Positions 32,552-43,013 of a stretch of 64,000 nucleotides of DNA are shown in pieces (the first letter of the stretch is position 1; every line of letters begins with the position of its first letter). The notes beneath the pieces were generated by a model. That model searched no databases. It saw nothing but the letters and a program-made list of their open reading frames with translations, and was not told where the DNA came from. This DNA comes from Rhynchopus sp. YZ270_cl-10 (taxonomy: Eukaryota > Euglenozoa > Diplonemea > Diplonemida > Diplonemidae): NCBI GenBank assembly GCA_964035575.1, contig OZ037892.1, positions 558,001-622,000 on the forward strand. Reading direction: 5' to 3'. The position numbers were made by a program, and so were the translations under genes.

Positions 32552-35500
32552 GAAGGATTATATTTTGTGTAACCAAATATCAGCCTTTTTGTTTTCGGCT
32601 AGCCAACTCTGCAACCGACTCACAAATCATGTGATATGATTACAATGTTATGCAAAACGTGACCATGACATTTAAAAATTTCTCACTGTTTTGTATATCC
32701 TACGGTTTGCCTAGGTGGTAGAGACTAGCCAACCCCCCTCCCCTCTTCCTCAAGGAAAGAAAGAAAGCCTCCCCCCTCCCATTTCGCGGTTGGGCGTCTC
32801 CCGCCCCGTCTTCTTCGCTTTGTTCCTCCGGTGTCTGCTACGCGTGTTCTGGTTTGAGTTATCCGTGTGTTTGGTATTCTATTGCCGAGTCATGGCACGT
32901 GTGCTGCCTGATGGGTGTCTTCCTTATCAGACGGTTCCTAGCAGTTTGTCTGACTGCAGGTGCGGTTCTTGAGTGCCTTGACATGGGTGCTACGACTTCT
33001 TCTGGCTGTGACGGGTTTCTGGGTGTTGTGTGTTTCTTTGCTGTGGAGGTGCCTACACACGTGTGGCTTGTGTTTATCTTGTTAACTTCTGCAGACTGAT
33101 TCTATGTGCCCTGTGTTGTGTGTGTCCAGTCTCCTCCTCTTCTATGTCGTCTTGTTTGCCTCATCGTCTCCGTACTTGTTGTGTCTGAGGTGTCTGTGGT
33201 ATGTATCTCTCATCTGGTTATTAGATATGGGTACTCGAGCTCCTTCCTTTCATGAGTGCTTAATCGAGTACCTACTGTTCCCTGCCGGTGGGCTCTTCCT
33301 TGCGCGTCTGTCTGCCTGCTTAGTTCTCGAGTACCTACTCTTAGTTACGTGGTGTGTCTGTGTGTGTCCTGCCGCCTGTCAGCGTTGGTATAAATAAGTC
33401 ACGCCGCCTATCCATAGGTGTAGCGTTGGTATAAATAAGTCACGCCGCCTATCCATAGGTGTAGCGTTGGTATAACTAAGTCACGCCGCCTATCCATAGG
33501 TGTAGCGTTGGTATAAATAAGTCACGCCGCCTATCCATAGGTGTAACGTTGAAGATCTGTGTGTTTCTCGAGGGCCGGTCCTTGACTATGCGCCGATGCG
33601 TTCTGTACTCTGTCCGTGTGGTCGGTCCTGCCCGTGGTACCTCTATCATCTCTGTGTGTGTCGTATACCCCTTTCCTACCGTGGTGGTAAGGTCTGCCTG
33701 TCCCCCTTGCGGTTTTTGGTCGTCTGGGCGTGTGGTCATGAGTATGTCTTCAACCTTCAGCCCTCTTCTTCCCTTGCCTGTCTTGTTCGCCGAGTTCTTT
33801 CCTGTCTCTGTTGTATCTGTCGGGTCTGGGGTGTCTATGTGGTGTGCGATACCTTGGCTGGAACAGCGCATCTTCGTACCCACGCACGTGGAGGATCCTG
33901 CTGCGCTACCGCCCGCGACCCGGCTACGGAATACGACGTCTGCCCCTGCTGTACGCATGCGTCTGCTACCCCGAGTGCGCCTTCCCCAAGTACGGCTCCA
34001 TCTGCGCTGTGCACCCGTGCGACGAGCACCAGTGCGATGCTGTAGGTGCTGTAGTGCCGCTGGGACCTTTCTGCGTCAGCCAAGAGTGATGTATGGAGGC
34101 ATCGACCGGTACGAGGCCAGGCACCTTATGCAGTGGATGTACGGACACGACGCTCAGTTGAGGCTATGTGCCGGTGGTGTGTCTGTGTTCGGGATTATGG
34201 CCGCTTGGACTTCCGCAGTTTCCGGGCTGACGAGGCTGTGGTCGCTTGTGAGCGAGCCGGTGAGGGCACTGCATGAACCTGATGCTGGACAGGATCCTTC
34301 TGTGCCGTGTATCTTCTACGGGCCGTACTGCTAGTCTGCGAAGCAGGTGGTGGTTTCAACGACGCCTCTCAGTTTGGCGATGGTAGTGATAGCCGTACGA
34401 TGTTCCCTGTGTGTGGCACGACGCGGACCGCTACGTGAGTTCGTGTGTAATAGGATCTGCTCGATTTGTGATGGTGTCTTCAATCTATTCCTCTTCCCCC
34501 TATGCCTCGTCTTGTTCGCCTCAGTATCTTCGGATTCTTCCTCGCAGTTCGTCCGACTGTCTGTTGGTGTGTGACCCTGTCCGAACCAAGAGAGTCTTGG
34601 TTATTTGAGAATTTAACTTCCCCATAGTTGTTTTTCCATCTGTGTGAGTTGAACCCTCGCCGAGCCAAGAGTGTCTGGGTGGCTTGAGATTCAGTAGATT
34701 TTGTCTCTATTCGCCGAGCTGCCTGTGTGTGCTATGAACTATGTCCAAGTCTGGGTTCTCTTGGTTCTTGTGACAGGATGGTGTTCGCCTTTCCGGTATG
34801 TCTTGCGACGCTATCGGCGTGGCTGAGTGTCGCGCCTGGACGCCAGAGAGATCCTGCTTGTGTATGGTGGCAGCACGGGCATTGCGGCGATGTGGTAGGA
34901 GCCCCCGTGTTTTTGCCGCTTAGTTGAGGCTCTGTGCCGATGTCGTGTCTGTGTGTGGGATTGCGAGGCGCCGCTTAGTCTTCCGTACTGTCCGGTCTGA
35001 CAACGGCGATGAGGCTGTGGTCGCTTGTGGGCGGGCCGGTGGAGGGCACTTCATGAACCTGATGCTGGGCAGGGTTCCTTCTATGCCGATCGCCTTCTGC
35101 GTGACGAACGTAAGTCTGCTAGCAGAGGATTCGAGGTTCAACGATGCTTCTCATTGTGCGCGACGGCGGTGGTAGCCTCCTGTGAGTGTGGTGTTTTATG
35201 CGTATGGCACGATACAGACCTGCTGCGTGAGTCCGTGTGCGACACGCTGGATACCTATGTTACGGACGCCGCGGACCCTTGCCGTGCGGATTTCTCCCTC
35301 GTATACCGCTGCCTCTTCTGACTCCCTGACATCATTGCTCCGTCGTTCTCGTCCTTCCGATGAACTCCTCACCTGCGTTGGGATATGAAAGCCAGAGATC
35401 TGCGTTGGGGATTTCATTATCTCTGAAGCTTTCTGGATTTCTCAAATTATCGTAGCGGTTCAGATCTCGAAATTTCATCTGAAAGAATTTCAGTGACGAG

Positions 35501-35597
35501 ATCAAAACACGCACGATTTTTCCCATCGCAGTTGAGCGATTCGGTAAGCTCAATCAAGCAAACAAAAGGTTAAAGAGTTAGGCGTTACGAAAACAAA
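32552..35597 (+). mobile_element. Unclassified GC-rich element, copy 1 (about 3.0 kb)
   Basis: Begins GAAGGATTATATTTTGTG (segment P) and ends in GTTAGGCGTTACGAAAAC plus A-rich sequence (segment Q, from about 35407). Both segments recur in copy 2, which follows immediately. The interior is far more GC-rich than its surroundings, with coding-like but broken frames (a Cys-rich piece at 33.93-34.09 kb reading CVCYPECAFPKYGSICAV), an internal duplication of about 320 bp (34.14-34.47 and 34.91-35.25 kb), and four 41-bp repeats. No recognised domain. The A-rich 3' end and head-to-tail arrangement would suit a non-LTR retroelement, but this is not established. It looks broken at many places. Confidence 0.5.
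33382..33545 (+). repeat. Four 41-bp tandem repeats each with a TATAAATA box
   Basis: Units start at 33382, 33423, 33464 and 33505 (one has TATAACTA). Each contains GCGTTGGTATAAATAAGTC and CGCCGCCTATCCATAGG. The regular spacing and TATA-like core inside a mobile element resemble promoter or enhancer arrays of rDNA spacers and some retroelements. Function is inferred. Confidence 0.6.
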
Positions 35598-37289
35598 AGA
35601 AGGATTATATTTTGTGTAACCAAATATCAGCCTTTTTGTTTTCGGCTAGCCAACTCTGCAACCGATTCAGAAATCATGAGAGATGATTTCTGCAACCGAC
35701 TCACAAATCATGTGATATGATTACAATGTTATGCAAAACGTGACCATGACATTTAAAAATTTCTCCCGCCCACCCTCACCTGAGTAACTCTCTACGGTAT
35801 CATGGTTCACGTTTCTCTTCGCTACACTCTCGTGGTGCAGATACGCCTGCGTTGCCTTCGTTGACGGGCACATCCCTCCCGGGTAATTTCGTGGTGTCTG
35901 CCCTCTCCTTATCTGCCATCACGGTACCGCACTATTCCCTCCCGCACTTCAGAGTGGTCTTCGCGTGGATCCTCCCATTCCTCGGCTGACCTAGCTAGTG
36001 AACGCGCGTGATATACTTTGTCGACTACGCTTGCTTCCATGGAGAAGTCTTCCTCTTCATCTGGCCTACACTGATTAGCTAATACACCGCGTTGTCCATC
36101 CTCGTTTACGGCTGGTCGTCATCGCGAGGAGCTGAAGGTGCACACCGCAGTTTTCGCTACGATCGGCTGCCATGCGGGTGTCTTCAGCGCGGAGCGTCTC
36201 AAAGAGAAGCGGATCCGTGTGCACGATTCTACATGGCGCTGAAGGTGTAGGACGCTGCTGCTGCTGTAGAGATGGCGCGTTCATCGAGGGTGCATGGATA
36301 AGAGGCAGGCACTTTTTCCGCCGTAGCTTGGGAATGTGTGGCAGTCGGCGGTCGGGATTTGTGCTGTACATCGTTGCCACCACAGGAGCGGGCCGTCCTT
36401 ATCTCGATCTACCAGGAAGTGATGCGCTGCATCGAGGCTATGTGTACTAGCTGCTTACTGACGGTAGGCTTGCGCTCCTCCCCGAGGTGCGTCACTTCAA
36501 GTTTGCGGATCGACCACATCTACGACGTGCAAGGGCAATGTATCGCCAGAGGGTTTAGATAGGCATTGTCTGCGATCTTAGATAAACGGTATGGCGAAGA
36601 GGCGCAGGGTTGTGGCTGCTTCTTTGGAAAGAGGCTCACCAATACGTGAAAGGACTACGGTGAGCTGTCGCGTGCGTCGTATTTACTTGCCTTTGGACAG
36701 GTCTCATAGAAAACGAACAACTCTCTGTCTATATCACGTCTTGAGAGGTTCGCAGACGCTGGCAGGTACGAACCCTTGAACAGGATTGCGGCCCTGGCTG
36801 AGTTTGCCATGACCACAGTAGTTCCTTGAAGTGCCACAAGTTTATATTGGTCACGTGGCTATCGAAATCCATCTCTTCACGGCTCCAGGTTCGCTATGTA
36901 CTGTCGGACGTCTTCCTGCTCCGGAGCAGTGAAGAGTCCTCTGCAGGACATTCTCGCGGAGGTCCCCCCCCAACTGCGCTCATACGGATTAGGGCCGGCG
37001 GGACACGCTGTTCGATGTGTCAAGGTTCTCTAGATTCAAACATTTCATGGATAACCAGCTTCGTTACTTTATTTGATTATGTTTTCGCGCCCCACCCTGG
37101 GGATTTCATTATCTCTGAAGCTTTCTGGATTTCTCAAATTATCGTAGCGGTTCAGATCTCGAAATTTCATCTGAAAGAATTTCAGTGACGAGATCAAAAC
37201 ACGCACGATTTTTCCCATCGCAGCTTGAGCGATTCGGTAAGCTCAATCAAGCAAACAAAAGGTTAAAGAGTTAGGCGTTACGAAAACAA
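35598..37289 (+). mobile_element. Unclassified GC-rich element, copy 2 (about 1.7 kb)
   Basis: Has the same P start (GAAGGATTATATTTTGTG, 35598) and Q end (37095-37289) as copy 1 but a different, shorter interior with coding-like pieces such as ERAVLISIYQEVMRCIEAM and LQDILAEVPPQLRSYG. Segment P here contains an extra small duplication with a short hairpin (35665-35700). The Q segments of the two copies are almost identical, so the pair is young even though the interiors are broken. Confidence 0.5.
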
Positions 37290-37295
37290 AAAAAA

Positions 37296-37630
37296 AAAAC
37301 CATGGTTGAACCACGAGAGTACCATGGGGAACTGGGTTGCTGACCGCACCACCCAGGCTGTACCTCAATTTTCTTTTTGCCTGCGGCGCCATTTTTCCTT
37401 TTTTGCTCCGCAAAAAAGGATTCGATGTGTGACTCTGTGCTGTAAAAAGCTAGATTTTTACACTGTACCCTAAATTTTTTTTCGCCTGCGGCGCCATTTG
37501 TTTGATTTTTTTTGCTTCGCAAAAAAAAATACAGTTCCCTATGTTCCCAATGTCCCTGGTCAGCAGTGCTGAAAAGTTTTTGGGCACAAAAACAGCTGAC
37601 CCCCCTATTTTGAAATCTAAATCCCTGGAT
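37296..37630 (+). repeat. Dispersed repeat family R3, copy 2
   Basis: Starts GGTTGAACCACGAGAGTACC, includes two TGCCTGCGGCGCC units and runs into ACAGTTCCCTATGTTCCC and GTCAGCAGTGCTGAAAA. This is the uninterrupted version of copy 1. From 37631 to 37774 nothing was recognised. Confidence 0.55.
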
Positions 37631-37782
37631 AAGACACTGGCGCAGGGTGAAAAAAAAACCCCCGCAACAGAACTCAAAAAAAATCTGAAAACGTAGCGGA
37701 GGGGCTGAGCAATTTATCAAAAAAAAAAAAAACAATTTGTGTACTGCGCACTTTTACACCTCCCAAGCGTCAGAGTTTGGGG

Positions 37783-37983
37783 CAGTGGTGAAAATACCGG
37801 GCTTAATTAATTTTGCTCAGAGCAAGCCTGGGTCGAAGCCCGGGTAAACCCGGGCTTGTTAATTAATTTTTGCTGCTCCCCCGAGGGGGCTCCAGCCGAG
37901 TGTTTCCCACAACCGGGAAAAATGGCATACCGGGCTTCGGAATTAATTTTGCTAGAGGGGGAAGCCCGGTATTTTCAACACTG
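37783..37983. mobile_element. hAT-like MITE, 201 bp
   Basis: Ends CAGTGGTGAAAATACCGGGC and its near-complement ...GCCCGGTATTTTCAACACTG. CAGTG termini and the 8-base flanks GTTTGGGG (37775-37782) and GCTTGGGG (37984-37991), seven of eight identical, fit hAT. Inside are nested palindromes (AAGCCCGGGT/ACCCGGGCTT) and a GGAATTAATTTTGC direct repeat. No coding capacity. 37992-38394 has an M3-like tail (GCACTTTCAACCTCTC near 38100) and no gene. Confidence 0.7.
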
Positions 37984-38394
37984 GCTTGGGGTCCAACATT
38001 TTTTGTTTGTTTGTTTGGTGTGGCTGAAGGGGAGTGATTCGCACTTCTTGCGCACTTTTTGCGCCCCATTCAGCCACACTATTGTTTGTTTTTTTTGTTT
38101 GCACTTTCAACCTCTCTTTTGTTTTTCCTGTTGGTTCAGCGAAGCTTTTTCTCTAAAGGAAAAAGTTTTATTCATCTTTTGCTGTATATTTTGCGATATT
38201 TACTATTACACGGAACGGAAGTTGTGTTAGGTGTTTGCCTGTATTGGTACACAGAACATCGGTTTCATGACATTCACCCAAGGGTAATTACTGACGGTGT
38301 CGACCCTTTTTTTGAATACTACAAAAAAGGTTCCCCCCACACCCCTGTTTCGTCAACTCCATAATATTCTAATCTCCTTTGCGCACAGCAGTGT

Positions 38395-38545
38395 TGCTAT
38401 TGGGCAATTTGCGCGCCTGCTGCCATCCTTAGATGTGGTAGCCGTTTCTCAGGCTCCCTCTCTCGGAATCGAACCCTAAGTCCCCGTTACCCGTTACAGC
38501 CACGGTAGTCCACTACACTACCGTCAAAAGCTGATAAGGCAGATA
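38395..38545 (-). pseudogene. Fragment of small-subunit rRNA gene
   Basis: On the minus strand this reads through highly conserved SSU rRNA sequence: GACTACCGTGGCTGTAACGG, GTAACGGGGACTTAGGG, TTCGATTCCG, GAGGGAGCCTGAGAAACGGC, TACCACATC and GGCAGCAGGCGCGCAAATT. Similarity may extend weaker to about 38345 and 38660. It differs at normally invariant places (extra bases in GATTCCGAGAGAGGG; GGGGACTT for GGGGAATT), it is only a piece of the gene's 5' third, and no other rRNA is nearby. It is therefore a decayed rDNA insertion, on the strand opposite to the genes. Confidence 0.85.
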
Positions 38546-38732
38546 CTCCTGCGGGCTTGCACACAGATCTTATTAGTACCCTGACGTAGGGTTTCTGGTT
38601 CTAAGTGGGCCACTTCTGGTAAGCAAGACGTGCGGGATGAACCGAGAGCAGTCTGTGTTGAACTTTCCATCCTCCTCTGTCTCCCCTTTTTAAATGCACC
38701 TCCCATTAAGGCAATCCTCACAAAAAGAAAAG

Positions 38733-39453
38733 ATGGGTTTGAGTAAAGAAGTTGAAAGCGAATTGAATGTGTTGAAAAGGCTGCAAGAGGACAGGTATGC
38801 ACCCTCTCCCCTTCACCTCTCCCCTTCCCGACCTGTTCCCGTTTTGTGCACGAAATCCAGCAATTGTTCGATGAAGTTGCGTCATAATCACATTCGTAAC
38901 TGTTACTAGGCTATTACCAAACAAAAGCGTAGCTTGCTTCCTTCATCCGGTGCACGGAGAGGCGTTTGTACTTTCAATTTCTCTTTTTATGTAAGTTCAG
39001 CTCTTATTCTCATCATCAAGAAGGCATACGAGGCAACGTGTGTGTGCCTTCTTTTGTATGGAAAGCAGAGTGGGGAATCAACGCTGCCCACCGTATTCTT
39101 TTTGCAGTAAAGTACCTGCAACGATGAGTGCCTTTGTACCTCAACTTTTCATTTTCATTTTCAGACAATTTTTATTGCATTGTAACATTGTACTGAGGAC
39201 CTCCAAAACTGATCATTTTTTTATTGTGGAAATGGAGGTCTAACAAAACTATTTTATTCTTCTTCTCTTTCTCAGATTGCACACACGAGCGAATAACGCC
39301 TGTTTCGAAACCTGTGTGAAGAATGAGGTGTTTCCGAACTTGACCTCCTGGGAGAAAACCTGCCTCACAAACTGCGCGGAGAACTGGCTGCAGTCGGCGA
39401 TAGCAACAAATAAGGTGTACACAGTCACGGATCTGGGCAAGCTGTTGAATTAG
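38733..39453 (+). CDS. Small Tim chaperone (Tim9/10 family), two exons
   Basis: Exons 38733-38794 and 39276-39453 join in phase 2 (AG|A, Arg21) to give 79 residues with the twin CX3C motif: Cys30/Cys34 (CFETC) and Cys50/Cys54 (CLTNC), 15 residues apart, in two helices. Small Tims form hexamers in the mitochondrial intermembrane space and escort hydrophobic precursors to TIM22 or SAM. They are imported and oxidised through Mia40/Erv1, or Erv1 alone in euglenozoans. The intron (GTATGC...CTCAG, 481 bp) contains an M3-like repeat near 38945-38995. I cannot decide between Tim9, Tim10 and Tim8/13. Confidence 0.85.
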
Positions 39454-39727
39454 AAAAAAACCCCCCCCCCCCAGCACACCGCAGTAGCAACACTGAAAAA
39501 CAAACAAAACCAACAGCCACGACCGTCTAGCCTCGCTGCAACACAGCCAACCCCCCACTGGGTTTGCCCCCCCTCCCCCCTTCCCTCATTTTCCAAAACG
39601 GGTGATCCTGTTCAGAAACATGACCGCAAACCTTTTCTTAAAAAAGCATCCTCCCCCATTCCAATATTTAACGACGTTCCCCTCCCACACCATCCCACAC
39701 CTTCCACCAGACAACACAACACACACC

Positions 39728-41404
39728 ATGACCGAAGCGCGCCGCATCATGATGCTGAAGAAGCGGGTTCAGCAACATACTGGGATTGCTGGGGTTTATG
39801 TACCAAAACATGAGAGCACACGCAACACCGCCACGAACCCGACCCTCACTCGGGGCATGTCTGATGTGGCCACTACCTATGGAAATGGAACAGACCTGGA
39901 GACAAGCACCCGGGTAGGACAGGAGGAGGAGACCTTGGAGATTGAGGACGACGAGTCTTCAGAGTCTTCCGACCGCTTTGAGGTGCAGGAGGCTGCTTCC
40001 GAGGATGAAGACACCGACGGCGTGCCTTCGGAGGAGGAGCTTGCGAGAGAATGGGAGGCTGTGCAGCGGCAGCTTGCAGACCAATTAAGCTTCTCGGACG
40101 CACCCTCCTTGGACCGCATTACCCGCATTGCTGGTGTCAACGTTGCGTACCAAACCGGGACGAACCATGCAGTTGCCTCGATTGCAGTGTTTTCGTATCC
40201 TTCGATGGTTCTTGAAGCAAGGGTCAGCTCGAAATTTATTGTGAAGTCACCGTATATTCCGGGGTATGCAGGGTTCCGTGATATGCCTGGTATTGAGTTG
40301 GCGTTGGAGGCGTTAAAGAGAACAAGGCCAGAGGCGTTGCCCCAGCTGATTGTGGTAGATGGGAATGGGCGTTTGCATCCGAGGGGGTGTGGGGTAGGGA
40401 GTCAGTTGGGTTTGGTGGCCGATATCCCGTGCTTTGGGATTGCGACAACGCTGGTGGAGATTGATGGTCTCTCAGCGGAAGGAGTGCCATGGGAGTTGGG
40501 GACCCGTTCCCAAGGTGGTTCCATGGAGCTCTGGGGAACCTCGGGGACAGTGTGGGGGGCAGCGATGATGACGGCAGAAGCAACGAACCCAATATATGTG
40601 TCTGCAGGGCATAAAATATCATTGGAAACAGCGTTGGAAGTGACGCGCGTTATGTGGTCTGTCGAGCACACCCGGAGAAGGTATGAAATTTTGTTCTCAT
40701 TGGTCCCATGACAAATAAAGAAGAGCTTTTCAAAAACCCCTGTTACAAAAAAATTGGCTCGAAGTTGTATTACCGACTCCTTCTTGTCTGTACCAACATA
40801 AAGGTTTCTTTCCCTTTGCACAACCCTTTGCATGAGGACCGACCTGCGTTTTAACACGTTTCAACTATTCTTTCTATTGAACCGTATCACCATCCTTCTT
40901 CGTTTCTTTTAACAATAACAAGCAAACAAACAAACAAATAACAAGGACGTTTTACAGTGGCTGAGAAAGAGGATAAGTCGTAATCTCATACAAAGTAACA
41001 CACCCCTTCCTCTCTGACTCCACGTCTACAACACCAATACTCAAAAATAAACAGAGCACAAAAAGCACTTTCAAAACAAACAAAACCCCATTTTCAAACC
41101 CCCCTTCATACCCTCTAAAATGCTTTTTTCGGCAAAAAAAACAAAAGCCAAAGCAATACAGAGAGAACCAATTTTTCGTTTTACAAACTATTAGTCAATC
41201 CCCCTTCATACCCTCAACTTACAAAGTACTACAATGAAATCCAATACAAAACAAACAGAGTAGCAAAAAACAATACAAATACAAAACAAACTTTCAAACC
41301 CCCCCTTCATACCCTCCCCCTACAGAGTACCTCTTGCCATACGCTTCGCCAGGGCTTTGTCGCAGTCTGTCGTCGGCACCAGCAAGAAGAAGCTGTACTA
41401 CTGA
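39728..41404 (+). CDS. Endonuclease V homologue with altered active site, two exons
   Basis: Exons 39728-40680 and 41326-41404 join in phase 2 to 343 residues. The first 115 residues are acidic and low-complexity. The rest is the endonuclease V fold, closest in pattern to the human enzyme (YIPGYAGFRDMPGIELALEAL, IVVDGNGRLHPRGCGVGSQLG, YVSAGHKISLETAL), which cuts RNA or DNA next to inosine. The short exon 2 supplies the conserved RVPLAIRFARALSQ end, supporting the intron (GTATGA...CTACAG, 645 bp). Of the metal-binding residues, Asp211 (VDGNG) and His295 (AGHK) are kept, but the first Asp is Asn138 (GVNVAY) and the FRE glutamate is Asp185 (FRD). Activity may be lost or changed. ATG 39728 was preferred to the in-frame ATG 39620, whose added residues come from pyrimidine-rich leader. 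Confidence 0.85.
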
Positions 41405-42083
41405 ACCCCCCTGAAGGGTTTCAATCCAACGTTTCTTTCATTAATTTTTTTTTCTCTCTTTTCTTTTTCTTTTTCTTTGGTCAGGGGGGTCACAGACTAC
41501 CCGATATACACGAGAGGTGGGGGGCCCTTTAAGGTGGGGAATGCACCAGGTTTACCCCAAATGGTTGCGTTACGTGAGAAGCAAACAGATTTTTTTTTTT
41601 TGTGTCCTCCGAAGCCTTTCCTCCAGACTAACCTAAATTCAGAGATTACTCAAATGTGTGCTTTTTAAGGGTGACTAAACAACGTGAGGTTTAGATCCAT
41701 CTTATCAACCTATTCTTTGTTTTTTCACACAGAGATTTGGTACGTTAGGAAAAGAATACACATTTTTTGATGTAAAATGAAAAGCAAAAAAAAAGGAGGT
41801 AAGGATAAAGAGGATATGGGGTAGTGAGTAGACGGGATGACTTCTTGGCTTAACTGTGGTTTCTGGTTTCTGTTTTTTATTTTTATTTTTATTCTTTTGA
41901 AAGCACCAAGGTATCCACATTTTTTTTTAACAGATTTTTGCCTCAAAAAAGCTTCTTTCCACCTTTTTTTATACCAACAAAATGCTATCAAACACTTTTG
42001 TACAATACTTCATCTTTTTCTCTCTCTCACTTTCTCACCTTTCCCCTATCTTCATCCCAAAAGAGAAACACACAACCCCCAAT
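41405..42083 (+). other. Spacer with M2 hairpin and a possible trans-splice acceptor
   Basis: M2 is at 41669-41712 with stem CTAAAC (41675-41680) / GTTTAG (41689-41694) and tail ATCCATCTTATCAACC. This stem is a compensated G:C to A:T version of the usual one. A polypyrimidine tract with TTTTTTTTTAACAG near 41917-41932 could be the acceptor for the next gene. Confidence 0.45.
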
Positions 42084-43013
42084 ATGTCCTCCGAATCTCT
42101 GAGGGTCCGTGCTGAGTCATATGCGTTCCGGCAGCTTCTCGCGCATCTTCAGGAACGCAATGATGTGCAAAACATTGATGTCATGAACCTCGCTGGGTTC
42201 TGCCGGAACTGTCTTTCCAAATGGCTTTGCGCTGGGGCACGCGAACAGGGATTGGATATGCCTTATGACGATGCTTGCACTGATGTCTATGGGATGCCTT
42301 ACAAAGACTGGAAGAAACAACATCAAACACCCGCTACTGCAGAGCAAATGGCTTTGTTCAAAAGCTCCAGCCCTGGTCATGCAAAGCATGCACCCCTTGA
42401 TGCAACACCAACACCAACAGCAACAGCAACAACGTCACCACTACCCACCTCAAACGTCTGCTGCCAGGACGTCCCCGAAATCCAACCTGCCGCCCCCATT
42501 GCCACCACCCTAACACCCCTCCGCCTTGCAGTTCTCACCGTGAGCGATCGGGCAAGTGCAGGGACCTATGCAGATGAGAGTGGCCCTGCAATTCAAAACA
42601 CCGTAACATCGTACGCCACAGCAACAAACGCATACGCAGTCGAGGTGGTAGGAACCGCAGTGGTCCCGGACGATGCGGAGCGGATTAAGGATACCCTAAA
42701 GGAGTGGACGCAACGTGACAACGCACCGAACCTCATTCTCAGCACCGGAGGCACCGGGTTAAGCCAGCGCGACGTCACCCCCGACGCAACCAAAGAGATA
42801 CTAGACAAAGTTATCCCCGGGATGACAGAACTGCTGCGCCGTGAAACCTCCCGTTTTGTCCCCCACGCCGTGCTCTCCCGTGCCATCGCAGGGACACGTG
42901 GCAGGACATTGATCATCAACCTCCCAGGAAGGCCCAGTGCATGCCGTGAATGTCTAGCAGTTCTCCTCCCCCTCTTGCAACACTCGATAGAAGAAGTTTC
43001 GAAGTTGACATAA
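42084..43013 (+). CDS. DUF1244-MoaB/Mog fusion, molybdopterin adenylyltransferase
   Basis: A 309-residue single-exon protein. Residues 1-100 are a full DUF1244 domain (LLAHLQERNDVQNIDVMNLA, GFCRNCLSKW, VYGMPYKDWKK). A Thr/Pro linker (105-150) leads to a MoaB/Mog/gephyrin-G domain (about 150-305: LAVLTVSDRASAGTYADESG, ILSTGGTGLSQRDVTPDAT, IPGMTELLRRET, LSRAIAGTRGRTLIINLPG). That domain adenylylates molybdopterin for insertion of molybdenum. DUF1244 is normally a separate small protein of unknown function in bacteria and some protists. ATG 42084 was chosen because the upstream in-frame residues are leader-like and the DUF1244 domain begins here. Confidence 0.88.
   Translation: MSSESLRVRAESYAFRQLLAHLQERNDVQNIDVMNLAGFCRNCLSKWLCAGAREQGLDMPYDDACTDVYGMPYKDWKKQHQTPATAEQMALFKSSSPGHAKHAPLDATPTPTATATTSPLPTSNVCCQDVPEIQPAAPIATTLTPLRLAVLTVSDRASAGTYADESGPAIQNTVTSYATATNAYAVEVVGTAVVPDDAERIKDTLKEWTQRDNAPNLILSTGGTGLSQRDVTPDATKEILDKVIPGMTELLRRETSRFVPHAVLSRAIAGTRGRTLIINLPGRPSACRECLAVLLPLLQHSIEEVSKLT

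Noticed and set aside
32552-37289. LTR retrotransposon reading of the P/Q repeats
   Set aside because: The shared segments are in the order P-Q-P-Q, not identical repeats at both ends of one unit, and no protease, integrase or capsid motif is visible.
39620-39727. Upstream ATG for endonuclease V
   Set aside because: In frame, but adds 36 Pro/Thr/His-rich residues from leader-type sequence; the ATG at 39728 starts the conserved-composition protein.
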